Shown here piece by piece: positions 39,962-48,366 of a stretch of DNA of 64,000 bases (position 1 is the first letter of the stretch; the number at the start of each line of letters is the position of its first letter). Source of the DNA: Myxococcus fulvus (GTDB lineage: Bacteria; Myxococcota; Myxococcia; Myxococcales; Myxococcaceae); the NCBI RefSeq assembly GCF_900111765.1, contig NZ_FOIB01000001.1:310001-374000 (forward strand), read 5' to 3'. The notes under the pieces were generated by a model that was not told the DNA's origin, did no database searches, and saw only the letters and a program-made list of their open reading frames with translations. The position numbers and the translations under genes are program-made.

Positions 39962-42355
39962 ATGCGTCTCGTGTCCTGTCTCCCGATGCTGTTGCTGTGG
40001 TCCTCGGCCGCCCTGGCCGAGCCTGACTCGTTCGGTCTGGGCGACGCGCTCAACGGCGCGCTCAGCGTCACCACCGCCAATACCCGCATCAACACCGCGA
40101 TGCCCCTGGCGCTCGGCTCGGCGCGCGGGGACAGGTCGCTCGCGGTGACGTCCTCCGCGGCGCCTCCGGTGGGGGGCCTGGTGATGGTGCACCAGACGAT
40201 GGGCTTCCCGGCGAGCACCCCCTCGGGCAGCACCGGCCAGACGAGCCCCGGCGCCGTGGGTCGCTGGGAGTTCGCGCGCGTGTCCCAGGTGACGATTGGC
40301 AGTCCCACCGTGCTCGAGCTCTCCGCGCCGCTCGTGAACCCCTACACCGCGCCCGGCGCGCAGGTCGTCACGGTGCCCGAGTACACCCGCGTCACCGTGT
40401 CCTCCTCCGGCTCGCTCGTCGCGCGGCCCTGGGATGGGAGCTCCGGAGGCATCGTGGCCTTCCTCGCCACGGGCGCGGTGAGCCTCGAGGGCAACATCTC
40501 CGCCGACGGCGCGGGCTTTCGTGGCGGCGCCGCCATCAACAACATCTCGAGGTCCGGCTGCGCGGGAAACGACCTGGCTCCGTCCCAGGGCGGCACCTTC
40601 AAGGGCGAGGGCGTGGTGGTGCAGCGCTACGGCACGGCCTCCGGACGCGGCAACCTGGTGAACGCGGGCGGCGGCGGTATCTGCCACAACTCGGGCGGTG
40701 GCGGTGGCGGCCACCGGGGCTTCGGTGGAACGGGCGGACGCTCCTCCTCCACGCTCGACATCTCGCGTGACGTGGGCGGCCTGGGCGGCACGTTGATGGA
40801 GTACTCCATCGTCGACGCCTTCCTCTTCGGCGGAGGTGGCGGCGCGGGCGAGGGCGACAACAACGTGGCGACCGGAGGCGGCGCGGGCGGCGGCGCGGTG
40901 TTCTTCCGGAGCGCCTCCCTCTCCGGAGGTGGGAACATCACCGCCAACGGTCAGGCCGCGCTCTCGGTCACTGGCGAGGACGGTGCGGGCGGCGGCGGCG
41001 CGGGCGGCTCGGTCATCGTGAGGACCTCGGGCACGCTGACGTGCAAGGTCGCGGTGCTCGGCGGGCGCGGAGGCGATGTGCGCGGCACCACCAACCAGTT
41101 CGGACCGGGCGGTGGCGGTGCGGGCGGCTCCGTGTTGCTCAATGGCTCGTCGGTCTCGTGCGACATGGGGAACTCGGGAGGCGCCGCGGGGGTGACGTCC
41201 ACGGTGGGGGCGCATGGCCCCACGCACGGCGCGGGGGTCGGCGGTGGAGGTGACACAACGCTGTACACGTATGCGTATGCCACGCCGACCCAGCCCAGCA
41301 TCACCTCACCGACCGCCAACGAGACCAACGTCTCCGAGCGCCCCCGCATCACGGGCCTCGCGGACCCGGGAATGCGCGTCGTCATCTACGTGGATGGCGT
41401 GGAACTGGCCCAGGTGACCGCGGGCGCCAGTGGCAACTTCTCCGCCTCGGTGGGCGATGGGCAGCCGCCCCTGTCCTCGGGAGGCCACTCCGTCACGGCC
41501 ATCGCCGACTCGCTGGGCGCGTACAGCAAGCCCGCGGACCTGGTGGCCTTCAATGTCTCGGGGCCGGATGCGGGCGCCATTCCACAGCCCATCATCGTCG
41601 TGCCCGAGGAGGGCGAAGTGGTGGGGCCCACCCCTTACATCGCGGGCGTGGCCCCCAACGCGAGCACGGTGGGCTTGTATGTGGATGACCGCAAGGAGGT
41701 CATCGTCTCCGCGGATGCGTTCGGTCGCTTCCGCTACCAGATTCCAGACGACGCGCCGCTCGGGCCGGGCCCCCACCGCGTCAACGCGCATGGGCATGGC
41801 GTGAACAGCCAGGACTACGGACCGGACTCTCCCAACACCGTCTTCGAGGTGGTGGAGGACGCGGACGGAGGGACGACCTCCCCTGATTCAGGCTCGCAAC
41901 CCGACTCGGGAACGCCGGGGCCCGACGCGGGCTCGCCGGGAGATGGTGGCTCGGTGTTCTCGGGTGACACGCCGGTGCTGGTGGTTCCCGCGGAAGGTGA
42001 GGTTGTCGACCCGACGCCCTTGTTCGCGGGCGTGGCCCGGCCCGGTGCCTCCGTGTCGCTGGATGTGGACGGGACTCGCGTGGCCACCGTCACCGCCGAC
42101 TCGACGGGCGCGTTCCGACACTCGGTGCCCAACGACGGCGCGCTGGCCTTTGGAGCGCATGCCGTGTCCGCGTACATGCTCAACGGCGAGTCGGGGACGC
42201 CTGGGCCCCGGTCCGAGGACACGGGGTTCCAGGTGCGCGGGCCCACGGCGCTGGACGTGGGCTGCGGCGGTTGCGGCGCATCGCCCGTGAGCGCGGCGGG
42301 TGCATGGGTGCTGCTCGTGGGCGGGTTGACGCTCCTGCGCCGTCGGCGCAGCTAG
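39962..42355 (+). CDS. Glycine-rich cell-surface protein with MYXO-CTERM-like tail
   Basis: A 797-aa exported protein: signal peptide (MRLVSCLPMLLLWSSAALA), a glycine-rich region (about 160-430) with many GGGG runs resembling a beta-helix or adhesin, then three Ig-like repeats of the type TPYIAGVAPNASTVGLYVDDRK, joined by an Asp/Ser/Pro/Gly linker. The end has GCGGCGAS, a hydrophobic helix and RRRRS, the three-part MYXO-CTERM sorting pattern. It is probably processed and anchored at the cell surface. It shares architecture with gliding-motility protein AgmC-type proteins, but that link is tentative. Confidence 0.82.
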   Translation: MRLVSCLPMLLLWSSAALAEPDSFGLGDALNGALSVTTANTRINTAMPLALGSARGDRSLAVTSSAAPPVGGLVMVHQTMGFPASTPSGSTGQTSPGAVGRWEFARVSQVTIGSPTVLELSAPLVNPYTAPGAQVVTVPEYTRVTVSSSGSLVARPWDGSSGGIVAFLATGAVSLEGNISADGAGFRGGAAINNISRSGCAGNDLAPSQGGTFKGEGVVVQRYGTASGRGNLVNAGGGGICHNSGGGGGGHRGFGGTGGRSSSTLDISRDVGGLGGTLMEYSIVDAFLFGGGGGAGEGDNNVATGGGAGGGAVFFRSASLSGGGNITANGQAALSVTGEDGAGGGGAGGSVIVRTSGTLTCKVAVLGGRGGDVRGTTNQFGPGGGGAGGSVLLNGSSVSCDMGNSGGAAGVTSTVGAHGPTHGAGVGGGGDTTLYTYAYATPTQPSITSPTANETNVSERPRITGLADPGMRVVIYVDGVELAQVTAGASGNFSASVGDGQPPLSSGGHSVTAIADSLGAYSKPADLVAFNVSGPDAGAIPQPIIVVPEEGEVVGPTPYIAGVAPNASTVGLYVDDRKEVIVSADAFGRFRYQIPDDAPLGPGPHRVNAHGHGVNSQDYGPDSPNTVFEVVEDADGGTTSPDSGSQPDSGTPGPDAGSPGDGGSVFSGDTPVLVVPAEGEVVDPTPLFAGVARPGASVSLDVDGTRVATVTADSTGAFRHSVPNDGALAFGAHAVSAYMLNGESGTPGPRSEDTGFQVRGPTALDVGCGGCGASPVSAAGAWVLLVGGLTLLRRRRS

Positions 42356-42379
42356 CCCCATACGGGCCCCTGCGAGGCA

Positions 42380-42452
42380 TTCCGGAAGCAGGGCTCGAAC
42401 CTGCGTCGAGCCGGAGTCTGAGCCGGCCGTTCTACCGCTGAACTATTCCGGA
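42380..42452 (-). tRNA. tRNA (Gln-type body) with an 8-nt anticodon loop
   Basis: On the minus strand acceptor TCCGGAA pairs with TTCCGGA, A73 (complement of 42380), with D and T arms almost identical to the tRNA at 42517-42588. The anticodon stem GCCGG/CCGGC encloses eight bases, CTCAGACT (42415-42422), instead of seven. Read from U33 the anticodon would be CAG (Leu); aligned to its neighbour (CTCTGAC) it has one extra base. Expanded loops are known in frameshift-suppressor tRNAs. It may also be a damaged copy. Confidence 0.6.
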
Positions 42453-42516
42453 GCAATTCGAGACGGGCCTTGCTCCTGCACCGGCGCAAGGCCCGTCCTG
42501 CTTCAATCGAGAGACA

Positions 42517-42588
42517 TTCCGGAAGCAGGGCTCGAACCTGCGTCCAACCGGGTCAGAGCCGGCCGTTCTACCACTGAACTATTCCGGA
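42517..42588 (-). tRNA. tRNA-Gln(CTG)
   Basis: Minus-strand tRNA with acceptor TCCGGAA/TTCCGGA, A73, D arm GTTCAGTGGTAGAAC and anticodon stem GCCGG/CCGGT around CTCTGAC. Anticodon CTG (complement of 42554-42556) reads CAG glutamine codons. U33 present, all stems intact. It lies upstream of the near-identical tRNA at 42380-42452 in the direction of transcription. Confidence 0.8.
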
Positions 42589-42621
42589 GCATTCCCAGGG
42601 GGAGTCACGCGGCAAGTGCAC

Positions 42622-44043
42622 TCAATGCCGAGGCTCCTCCACTTCAACCGCTGTCACACCCACCACCGCGCCCTGCTCATCTCGTCGCACCACGAACGGG
42701 CCCACATCATCGTCGAGCCCCTTGCCCGGCTTGCCCGAGAACCACCCCGCCTTCTTGATCGCGGAGGCGAGCTGGGGATGCGAGACGACCACTCCGTGCA
42801 CCAGCTCCGGCGTGGGTGAGAACGGCACTGCTCGCCGCTGACCCGGATGCGACGTCCAGCCCTTCAGCTCCGGGTCCACACCGTGCTTCCGACAGACCCG
42901 CTCGACGTAGGAACGCGTGCACCTCTGACGGCCGGTGAGCACCTCCCACGGGGGCGGCAGCTCGGACCAGATGAGCGTGTCGGGCTCGAGGTCGCCTCCC
43001 GACCTCGCGTGCCAACGCACGACATCCGAGGCCATGAGCCGCATGACCTTGCCCAGACACATCATGTCCACGGCGTCATGCATCCCCAAGGCGTGCGCGA
43101 GCCCCAGCCAGCCCTGCCGGGCCGAGTTCCATGCTCCCGCCGTCGCGTTCCAGGTGCTCGAGTCATCACCCCGCTGAACGACCATCGTCGAGCGGTCGAA
43201 GAGACTCCGCTCCCACGTGTGTCGCAACAGGTCCGCGATGTCGTGGAGCATCGCGAGCCAGGTGACGAAGAGCCCCATCTTGTCCACGTCGGACAGATGC
43301 CTGACGACGTCCACATCGGGCAGCACATGCGCGATGGCGCGCCAGCCCTCCGTGCACGGGTTCTGCTTGAAGCGCGTGAGCAACATGTCCGCGATTTCGT
43401 CGAGCGCGCGGTCCTGGCCGGTGTTGGTGAAGACACTCCGACGGTTCCGTCGCGCGGTGAAATAGGCGATGAAGCACGCCGCATCCCGTGACTTCGAGAA
43501 GTCCTCCCAGGACAGCCGCGTCGCCAGGCTCGACTTCGCGATGCGCGTGGCCTCGTACTTGCGCTGCTCGAGCCGGTACGTCTCCAGCTTCTCCTCGAAG
43601 CGCGCCAGGAAGCGGAAGAGCTTGTTGTAGCGCCGACGCGAAATCTCCAGCCCCGCGCTCAGGCGCGCCTCCTTGTTGAGGCGGTCCCCCGCGAAGTCAC
43701 TCTTCTGGAACTGCTTGCGAATCTCCGCGCCCAACCGGGCGACGAAGGCGCTCACCTTCTCCACATCGGCGGCGTCCTCGTCCGAGAGCACCGGTGCATG
43801 CGTGAACAGCTCAACCGCCTTGCGCACCTTGCGCATGGGGGGAGCAGGGCGCTCGAAGTCCTGAGCCATGGAGGTGAGCTGATGCACGCCGCGCTTCAGC
43901 GAGCCGCTGGCCGCCTTCATCAACAGGTGCGTCTGCGACCGCGTCAGCTCCGGGCCCAGCTCGGTGAGGACGAGCTCCGCGACATCCTCCGGGCGCATGC
44001 GCCGCTGGAGGGACTCGAAGAGGGCGCGCAGGGTCGAAGACAT
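42622..44043 (-). CDS. Hypothetical protein, 473 aa
   Basis: A soluble protein from MSSTLRALFESL (start 44043). The N-terminal 200 residues are Arg/Lys/Glu-rich and helical (LEISRRRYNKLFRFLARFEEKLETYRLEQRKYEATR). The rest has Trp-rich segments (WRAIAHVLPDVDVVRHLSDVDKMGLFVTWLAMLHDIADLL, PPPWEVLTGRQRCTRSYVERVC). HDIAD recalls an HD pair but the other HD-domain residues are not evident. No known family. It lies 33 bases upstream of the tRNA pair in the same direction, so they may share a transcript. Confidence 0.75.
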   Translation of the reverse strand: MSSTLRALFESLQRRMRPEDVAELVLTELGPELTRSQTHLLMKAASGSLKRGVHQLTSMAQDFERPAPPMRKVRKAVELFTHAPVLSDEDAADVEKVSAFVARLGAEIRKQFQKSDFAGDRLNKEARLSAGLEISRRRYNKLFRFLARFEEKLETYRLEQRKYEATRIAKSSLATRLSWEDFSKSRDAACFIAYFTARRNRRSVFTNTGQDRALDEIADMLLTRFKQNPCTEGWRAIAHVLPDVDVVRHLSDVDKMGLFVTWLAMLHDIADLLRHTWERSLFDRSTMVVQRGDDSSTWNATAGAWNSARQGWLGLAHALGMHDAVDMMCLGKVMRLMASDVVRWHARSGGDLEPDTLIWSELPPPWEVLTGRQRCTRSYVERVCRKHGVDPELKGWTSHPGQRRAVPFSPTPELVHGVVVSHPQLASAIKKAGWFSGKPGKGLDDDVGPFVVRRDEQGAVVGVTAVEVEEPRH

Positions 44044-44082
44044 GGCCCAGCGACGCAGCCACGTCCCGGCGCATGACAACCC

Positions 44083-44113
44083 GGCAGCGGAGGTCGCACG
44101 GCCCTCCGCTGCC
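44083..44113 (-). terminator. Terminator after the AIM24-type gene
   Basis: An 11-bp perfect stem, GGCAGCGGAGG (44083-44093) with CCTCCGCTGCC (44103-44113), lies 18 bases downstream of the leftward stop at 44132 and before the start of the next leftward gene at 44043. Confidence 0.6.
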
Positions 44114-44131
44114 GCGAGGGGACGCCCGTCC

Positions 44132-44926
44132 TCAGTCGTCGCCGAGCAGCGAGCCCAGGCCGACGTTGCCGAGCACGCTGCCCTCGTCACGTGCGCCACC
44201 CGGGCGCGCGGCGGAGAGGATGCGGCCCGCGAGCCGGCTGAAGGGCAGCGACTGGAGCCACACCTTGCCCGGGCCTCGCAGCGTGGCGAAGAACAGGCCC
44301 TCGCCGCCGAAGAAGGCCGTCTTGATGCCGCTCACCATCTGGATGTCGTAGTCCACCGTCGGCTGGAACGCGACGATACAGCCGGTGTCCACGCGCAGCA
44401 CCTCGCCCGGGCCCAGCGTGCGCTCGCGCAGCGTGCCACCCGCGTGGATGAACGCGAGGCCGTCACCCTGCAGCCGCTGCATGATGAAGCCCTCGCCGCC
44501 GAACAGGCCCGTGCCCAGCTTCTTCTGGAACGCGATGCCCAGCGACACGCCCTTCGCCGCCGCGAGGAAGCTGTCCTTCTGTGCAATCAGCTCACCGCCG
44601 AGCTCACCCAGGTTCACCGGGATGATCTTCCCGGGGTAGGGCGCCGCGAAGGCCACCTTGCGCTTGCCGCCGCCCCGGTTGAGGAACACGGTGGTGAACA
44701 GCGACTCGCCCGTCAGCAGCCGCTTGCCCGCGCCGAGCAGCGAGCCCAGGAAGCCGCTCTTCTTCTCCGAGCCGTCACCGAAGATGGTCTCCATCTCGAT
44801 GCCGTCCTCCATGTACATGAGGGTGCCGGCCTCGGCCACCGCCGCTTCCTGCGGGTCCAACTCCACCTCGACGAACTGCAGGTCATCGCCGTAGATGTGG
44901 AAGTCGACCTCGTGCATCTGCGCCAT
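44132..44926 (-). CDS. AIM24/TIGR00266-family protein
   Basis: A 264-aa protein of the TIGR00266 (AIM24) family, a beta-rich fold. Typical segments are [74 protein letters not shown] and [25 protein letters not shown]. Related mitochondrial Aim24 supports inner-membrane organisation; the bacterial role is unknown. Start 44926 has GGAG 12 bases upstream; the earlier in-frame Met at 44986 is less likely. Confidence 0.92.
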   Translation of the reverse strand: MAQMHEVDFHIYGDDLQFVEVELDPQEAAVAEAGTLMYMEDGIEMETIFGDGSEKKSGFLGSLLGAGKRLLTGESLFTTVFLNRGGGKRKVAFAAPYPGKIIPVNLGELGGELIAQKDSFLAAAKGVSLGIAFQKKLGTGLFGGEGFIMQRLQGDGLAFIHAGGTLRERTLGPGEVLRVDTGCIVAFQPTVDYDIQMVSGIKTAFFGGEGLFFATLRGPGKVWLQSLPFSRLAGRILSAARPGGARDEGSVLGNVGLGSLLGDD

Positions 44927-44993
44927 GAAATCTCGCTCCGTCGGAAAAGGGTCGGCGCACCATAGCCGCCCTCTCGCGGGGCTCAACCCATGT

Positions 44994-45527
44994 CTACTGC
45001 GCGAGCACGATGGAGAGCGCGGTGACCAGCCCGGTGTCGTCCTCGGCCAGCGCGGGCGGAATGGACAGCGTCACCGCGTTGTCCAACCGGCCGCCGCAGG
45101 TGCGCCAGCCGGTGTAGAGGTCCTTGCCCTTGTTCTTGGTGACGAGCTCGTAGCTGCACCGGCCGATGTTTCCGGCAATCTGGTCGGGGCTCACCCGGAA
45201 GTTGGAGAGCTGGCCGCCGAACGTCCCCACGGCCTCGAGCATGTCGCCCTCCTCCGTCACCTTCAGGTCCACCGGCCCCTGGCCATAGATGCCCCTCACG
45301 GTGTCGTCCTCCACCTTGAGGTTCACCGGTCGGCCGAAGGCCCGGCCGCGCACGACGTCATCGCCGAAGTAGAGCTGGAGCTGAGGCCCGGAGAGGTTGT
45401 CCTCCGTGACGCGGAGGCTCACGGCACGCTCCCGCGTCCGCAGGTCGAGGTACTGGTCCGGGGAGTTCGCCGCCAGCACGGGAGCGCTGGCGAGCAGGCC
45501 GAGGGCGAGGAAGCGCGAGGGTTTCAT
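44994..45527 (-). CDS. Hypothetical secreted protein
   Basis: A 177-aa protein with a signal peptide ([20 protein letters not shown]). The mature part is built of short hydrophilic beta strands ([57 protein letters not shown]) with two Cys near the end that may form a disulfide. It looks like a small periplasmic beta-sandwich. No family recognised. Confidence 0.78.
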   Translation of the reverse strand: MKPSRFLALGLLASAPVLAANSPDQYLDLRTRERAVSLRVTEDNLSGPQLQLYFGDDVVRGRAFGRPVNLKVEDDTVRGIYGQGPVDLKVTEEGDMLEAVGTFGGQLSNFRVSPDQIAGNIGRCSYELVTKNKGKDLYTGWRTCGGRLDNAVTLSIPPALAEDDTGLVTALSIVLAQ

Positions 45528-45563
45528 GTCCTTGAACCTACGCAGCCCGTGGCGTGGGTGTGC

Positions 45564-46010
45564 TCAGTCCGCTGGCAGGGCGGGCGTGCTGCCTCCCGCT
45601 GGCAGCTCCACGGAATCTCCTCCCTCCGGACGCAGCACCAGCCTGCGCAGCGTCCACGTCTCCGAGGTGTAGACCACCTGGGCCTCCAGCACGCCGCGCC
45701 CCTTGGGGCCCTGCACGGTGAGGTCGAAGTCCACCTGGCCTCCCCGGCGGTCGGTGGCGTCATGGGAGCGAAGGGTGATGAAGCTGCTCGTCAGGGGCGT
45801 GCCCAGCCGCTCGGTGGCGAGCGGGGTGGCCTCCGCGGTGCGCAGCGCGAGCCGGTGCACGTCGTCGCGGCGCAGCGTCTGTTCGATGTCCTGGAAGAGC
45901 GAGCGTGACACCCAGGACACCCCCGTGGCGAAGCAGCCGAGCCCGCCCAGGACGAGCGCGGCCGCCACCATCCAGCTCTGCCAGGGGCTGTCCACGCGGC
46001 GCGAAGGCAT
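45564..46010 (-). CDS. Membrane-anchored Coa1-like protein
   Basis: A 148-aa protein with one N-terminal membrane helix (WMVAAALVLGGLGCFATGVSWV) and a C-terminal domain with VDFDLTVQGPKGRGVLEAQVVYTSETWTLRRLVL, the pattern of the cytochrome-oxidase-assembly Coa1/Tim21 family. Bacterial members occur near many genes and have no proven role. Start at 46010 leaves a 103-base divergent gap to the metallophosphoesterase gene. Confidence 0.75.
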   Translation of the reverse strand: MPSRRVDSPWQSWMVAAALVLGGLGCFATGVSWVSRSLFQDIEQTLRRDDVHRLALRTAEATPLATERLGTPLTSSFITLRSHDATDRRGGQVDFDLTVQGPKGRGVLEAQVVYTSETWTLRRLVLRPEGGDSVELPAGGSTPALPAD

Positions 46011-46113
46011 TCGGGTCTCCGGAGAGCCCCACACTAACGGGCGGGCGCGCGGGTTGCCGGGCAGGCGACACGGGCGGCCATTATGCTCCGCGTTCGCACC
46101 GGAGGTGCTGGAC

Positions 46114-47331
46114 GTGGCGGAGCAGTCTCGAGCGGTGGAGCAGGAGTCACGACAGCGCCGCGCGGGCCCTGGACGGGTGCTGCGCTGGCTGATGTCCCTG
46201 GGCGGCATCCTCGCGCTGATGGGCGGGCTGCACGCGTACCTGGCGGTGCGGCTGTTCGTGAGCCCGGCGTGGCCCTCGCCCTGGGGTGTGCTGGGCGGGG
46301 TGCTGATGGCGCTGCTCTTCGTGTCGATTCCGGCCGGCCTGTTCGCGGGGCGGGGTGAGTCCTCGACGGCCCAGCGCGTGTTGCAGTGGACGTCGTTCCT
46401 GTGGCTGGGGAGCTTCGGCATCCTGCTCAGCGCCGTGGTGGTGGCGGACCTCGTGGGCGCGGTGCTGGGGTGGACGGGCGTGGTGCCGGACGCGCTGGTG
46501 CTCGCGCGAGGCAAGGCGCTGGTGGTGGGCGCGGTGACGATGCCCGCGGTGCTCTATGCGTTCGTGACGGCGCGGGGGCGCGCGACGGTGGAGCGCGTGA
46601 CGGTGCCCATGACGGGGCTCGGGCCGGGGCTCGATGGCCTGCGGGTGGTGCAGATTTCGGATGTCCACGTGGGCCCCACGCTGGATGGCCGGTGGCTGCG
46701 GCGCGTGGTGGAGCAGGTGAACGCGCTGAAGCCCGACATCATCGCGGTGACGGGGGACCTGGTCGACGGACACGTGGAGGCGCTGCGCGAGGAGGTGCGC
46801 CCCCTGGCGGAGCTGCGCGCGTCGCTCGGCGTGTTCTACGTGACGGGCAATCACGAGTACTACCACGGTGGTCCCGCCTGGGAGGCGGAGGTGGCGCGGC
46901 TGGGGCTCACCGTGCTGCGCAACTCGCATCGGGTGGTGGAGCGTGATGGCGCGCGGCTGGTCGTCGCGGGCGTGACGGACCATGATGCGGGACACATCAT
47001 TCCCGCGCATGCGAGTCGTCCCTCGGCCGCGCTCGCGAACGCTCCCGAGGGCGTGCCGGTGGTGTTGCTGGCGCATCAGCCCCGCTCGGCGCTGCACGTG
47101 GCGCGCGATGGCGTGCGCGTGGACCTGCAGCTGTCCGGACATACGCATGGCGGGCAGGTGTTCCCGTTCATGTTCTTCATCAAGCTGCAGCAGCCCGTGG
47201 TGCGAGGGCTCGCGACCGTCGCCGGCGTGCGTGTGTACACCCACCGGGGCACGGGGTACTGGGGCCCGCCGCTGCGCCTGGGGCCGTCGCCCGAAATCGC
47301 CGAGCTGACGCTGGTGCCGGCCACGGCGTGA
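46114..47331 (+). CDS. Membrane-bound metallophosphoesterase
   Basis: A 405-aa protein starting at GTG 46114, which has GGAGGT seven bases upstream. Four N-terminal membrane helices (about 30-150) precede a calcineurin-like phosphoesterase domain with all metal motifs: ISDVHVG, VTGDLVDG, TGNHEYYHGG, LLAHQP and SGHTHGGQ. The pattern is that of YkuE/LpxH-related enzymes acting on lipid or nucleotide phosphates at the membrane. An ATG later at the membrane region is possible but lacks a ribosome site. Confidence 0.9.
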   Translation: MAEQSRAVEQESRQRRAGPGRVLRWLMSLGGILALMGGLHAYLAVRLFVSPAWPSPWGVLGGVLMALLFVSIPAGLFAGRGESSTAQRVLQWTSFLWLGSFGILLSAVVVADLVGAVLGWTGVVPDALVLARGKALVVGAVTMPAVLYAFVTARGRATVERVTVPMTGLGPGLDGLRVVQISDVHVGPTLDGRWLRRVVEQVNALKPDIIAVTGDLVDGHVEALREEVRPLAELRASLGVFYVTGNHEYYHGGPAWEAEVARLGLTVLRNSHRVVERDGARLVVAGVTDHDAGHIIPAHASRPSAALANAPEGVPVVLLAHQPRSALHVARDGVRVDLQLSGHTHGGQVFPFMFFIKLQQPVVRGLATVAGVRVYTHRGTGYWGPPLRLGPSPEIAELTLVPATA

Positions 47332-47392
47332 ACGGGTCCGGGCGTGTCATGCTCGGCGACGTGCCATCGTCGAGCCGTGGGGAGGTGTTCAC

Positions 47393-48205
47393 ATGACGTC
47401 TTCGGGATTCGAGGCGCTCCTCGAGGCCGTGCGCGGACCGGCCTCGGTGAATGTCCTGGTCATCACGGGCGCGGGCATCAGTCTGGCCAGTGGCATTCCG
47501 ACGTTCCGGGGCACGGACCCGGGCGCGGTCTGGTCCAACGAGGTGATGGAGAAGGGGACGCACGCGTTCTTCCAGCGCGCGCCGCACGAGTCCTGGAAGA
47601 TGTACCTCCAGCGCTTCGAGCTGGCGCGGGCCGCGAAGCCGAACGCCGCGCACCGGGCGCTCGTGGCGTGGGAGGCGTGGCAGGAGGCTCAGGGACGCGG
47701 CTTCGCCGTCGTCACACAGAACGTGGACTCGCTGCACGAGGACGCCGGGAGCCGGCAGCTCGTGAAGGTGCACGGGAGTCTGCGATTGGCGCGCTGCTCG
47801 GCCCAGGGTTGTGAGCTGGGCGCGCCTCGCGGCACGGTGCCGATGGCGTCGGTGGACTTCTCGGCGTTCCACGCGAGCCCGAGCCCGGAGACGGTGCCGC
47901 GCTGCCCTCGCTGCGACAGCCGCCTGCGACCCCACGTGCTCTGGTTCGATGAGAACTACACGGAGCACGACACCTACGAAATCGAGCGGACGCTCATCCT
48001 GGCGCGACAGAGCCGCGTGATTGTCTTCGTCGGGACGTCCTTCTCCGTGGGCGTGACGGAGCTCGTCTACCGGCGAGGCCGGAAGCTGGATGCGCGGATG
48101 TTCAGCATCGACCCCTCGAACGCGTCGCTGGACCGGGGCATCGAGCCGGTGACGGCCCGCGCCGAGGAGGCCCTGCCCGAGCTGGTCCGCGTGCTCCAGT
48201 CCTGA
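47393..48205 (+). CDS. Sirtuin, NAD-dependent protein deacylase
   Basis: A 270-aa SIR2-family enzyme: NAD-binding GAGISLASGIPTFRG, TQNVDSLHEDAG, the catalytic His in KVHGSLRLARC, four zinc cysteines (ARCSAQGC and PRCPRCDS), and VGTSFSVGVTELV. It removes acyl groups from lysines using NAD. Between the zinc motifs lies a region with HVLWFDENY similar to class III or U sirtuins, so the acyl preference is open. It stands alone with a terminator after it. Confidence 0.93.
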   Translation: MTSSGFEALLEAVRGPASVNVLVITGAGISLASGIPTFRGTDPGAVWSNEVMEKGTHAFFQRAPHESWKMYLQRFELARAAKPNAAHRALVAWEAWQEAQGRGFAVVTQNVDSLHEDAGSRQLVKVHGSLRLARCSAQGCELGAPRGTVPMASVDFSAFHASPSPETVPRCPRCDSRLRPHVLWFDENYTEHDTYEIERTLILARQSRVIVFVGTSFSVGVTELVYRRGRKLDARMFSIDPSNASLDRGIEPVTARAEEALPELVRVLQS

Positions 48206-48213
48206 GTCACCCC

Positions 48214-48248
48214 AGCACCTCCGGGCACCCTTGCGGCTCGGAGGTGCT
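48214..48248 (+). terminator. Terminator after the sirtuin gene
   Basis: A 10-bp stem AGCACCTCCG (48214-48223) with CGGAGGTGCT (48239-48248) starts nine bases after the sirtuin stop. Confidence 0.5.
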
Positions 48249-48366
48249 GCTGTATGTCGAAGCGAGGCACGCCGACGCACCTGTCAGGTCGCTGAGAAAA
48301 CCCTCGTCGGGTGTCGGCCGCTGTCGGGCGGCTTCTGTTCACACGACATGACGAGGGAGCGTAACC

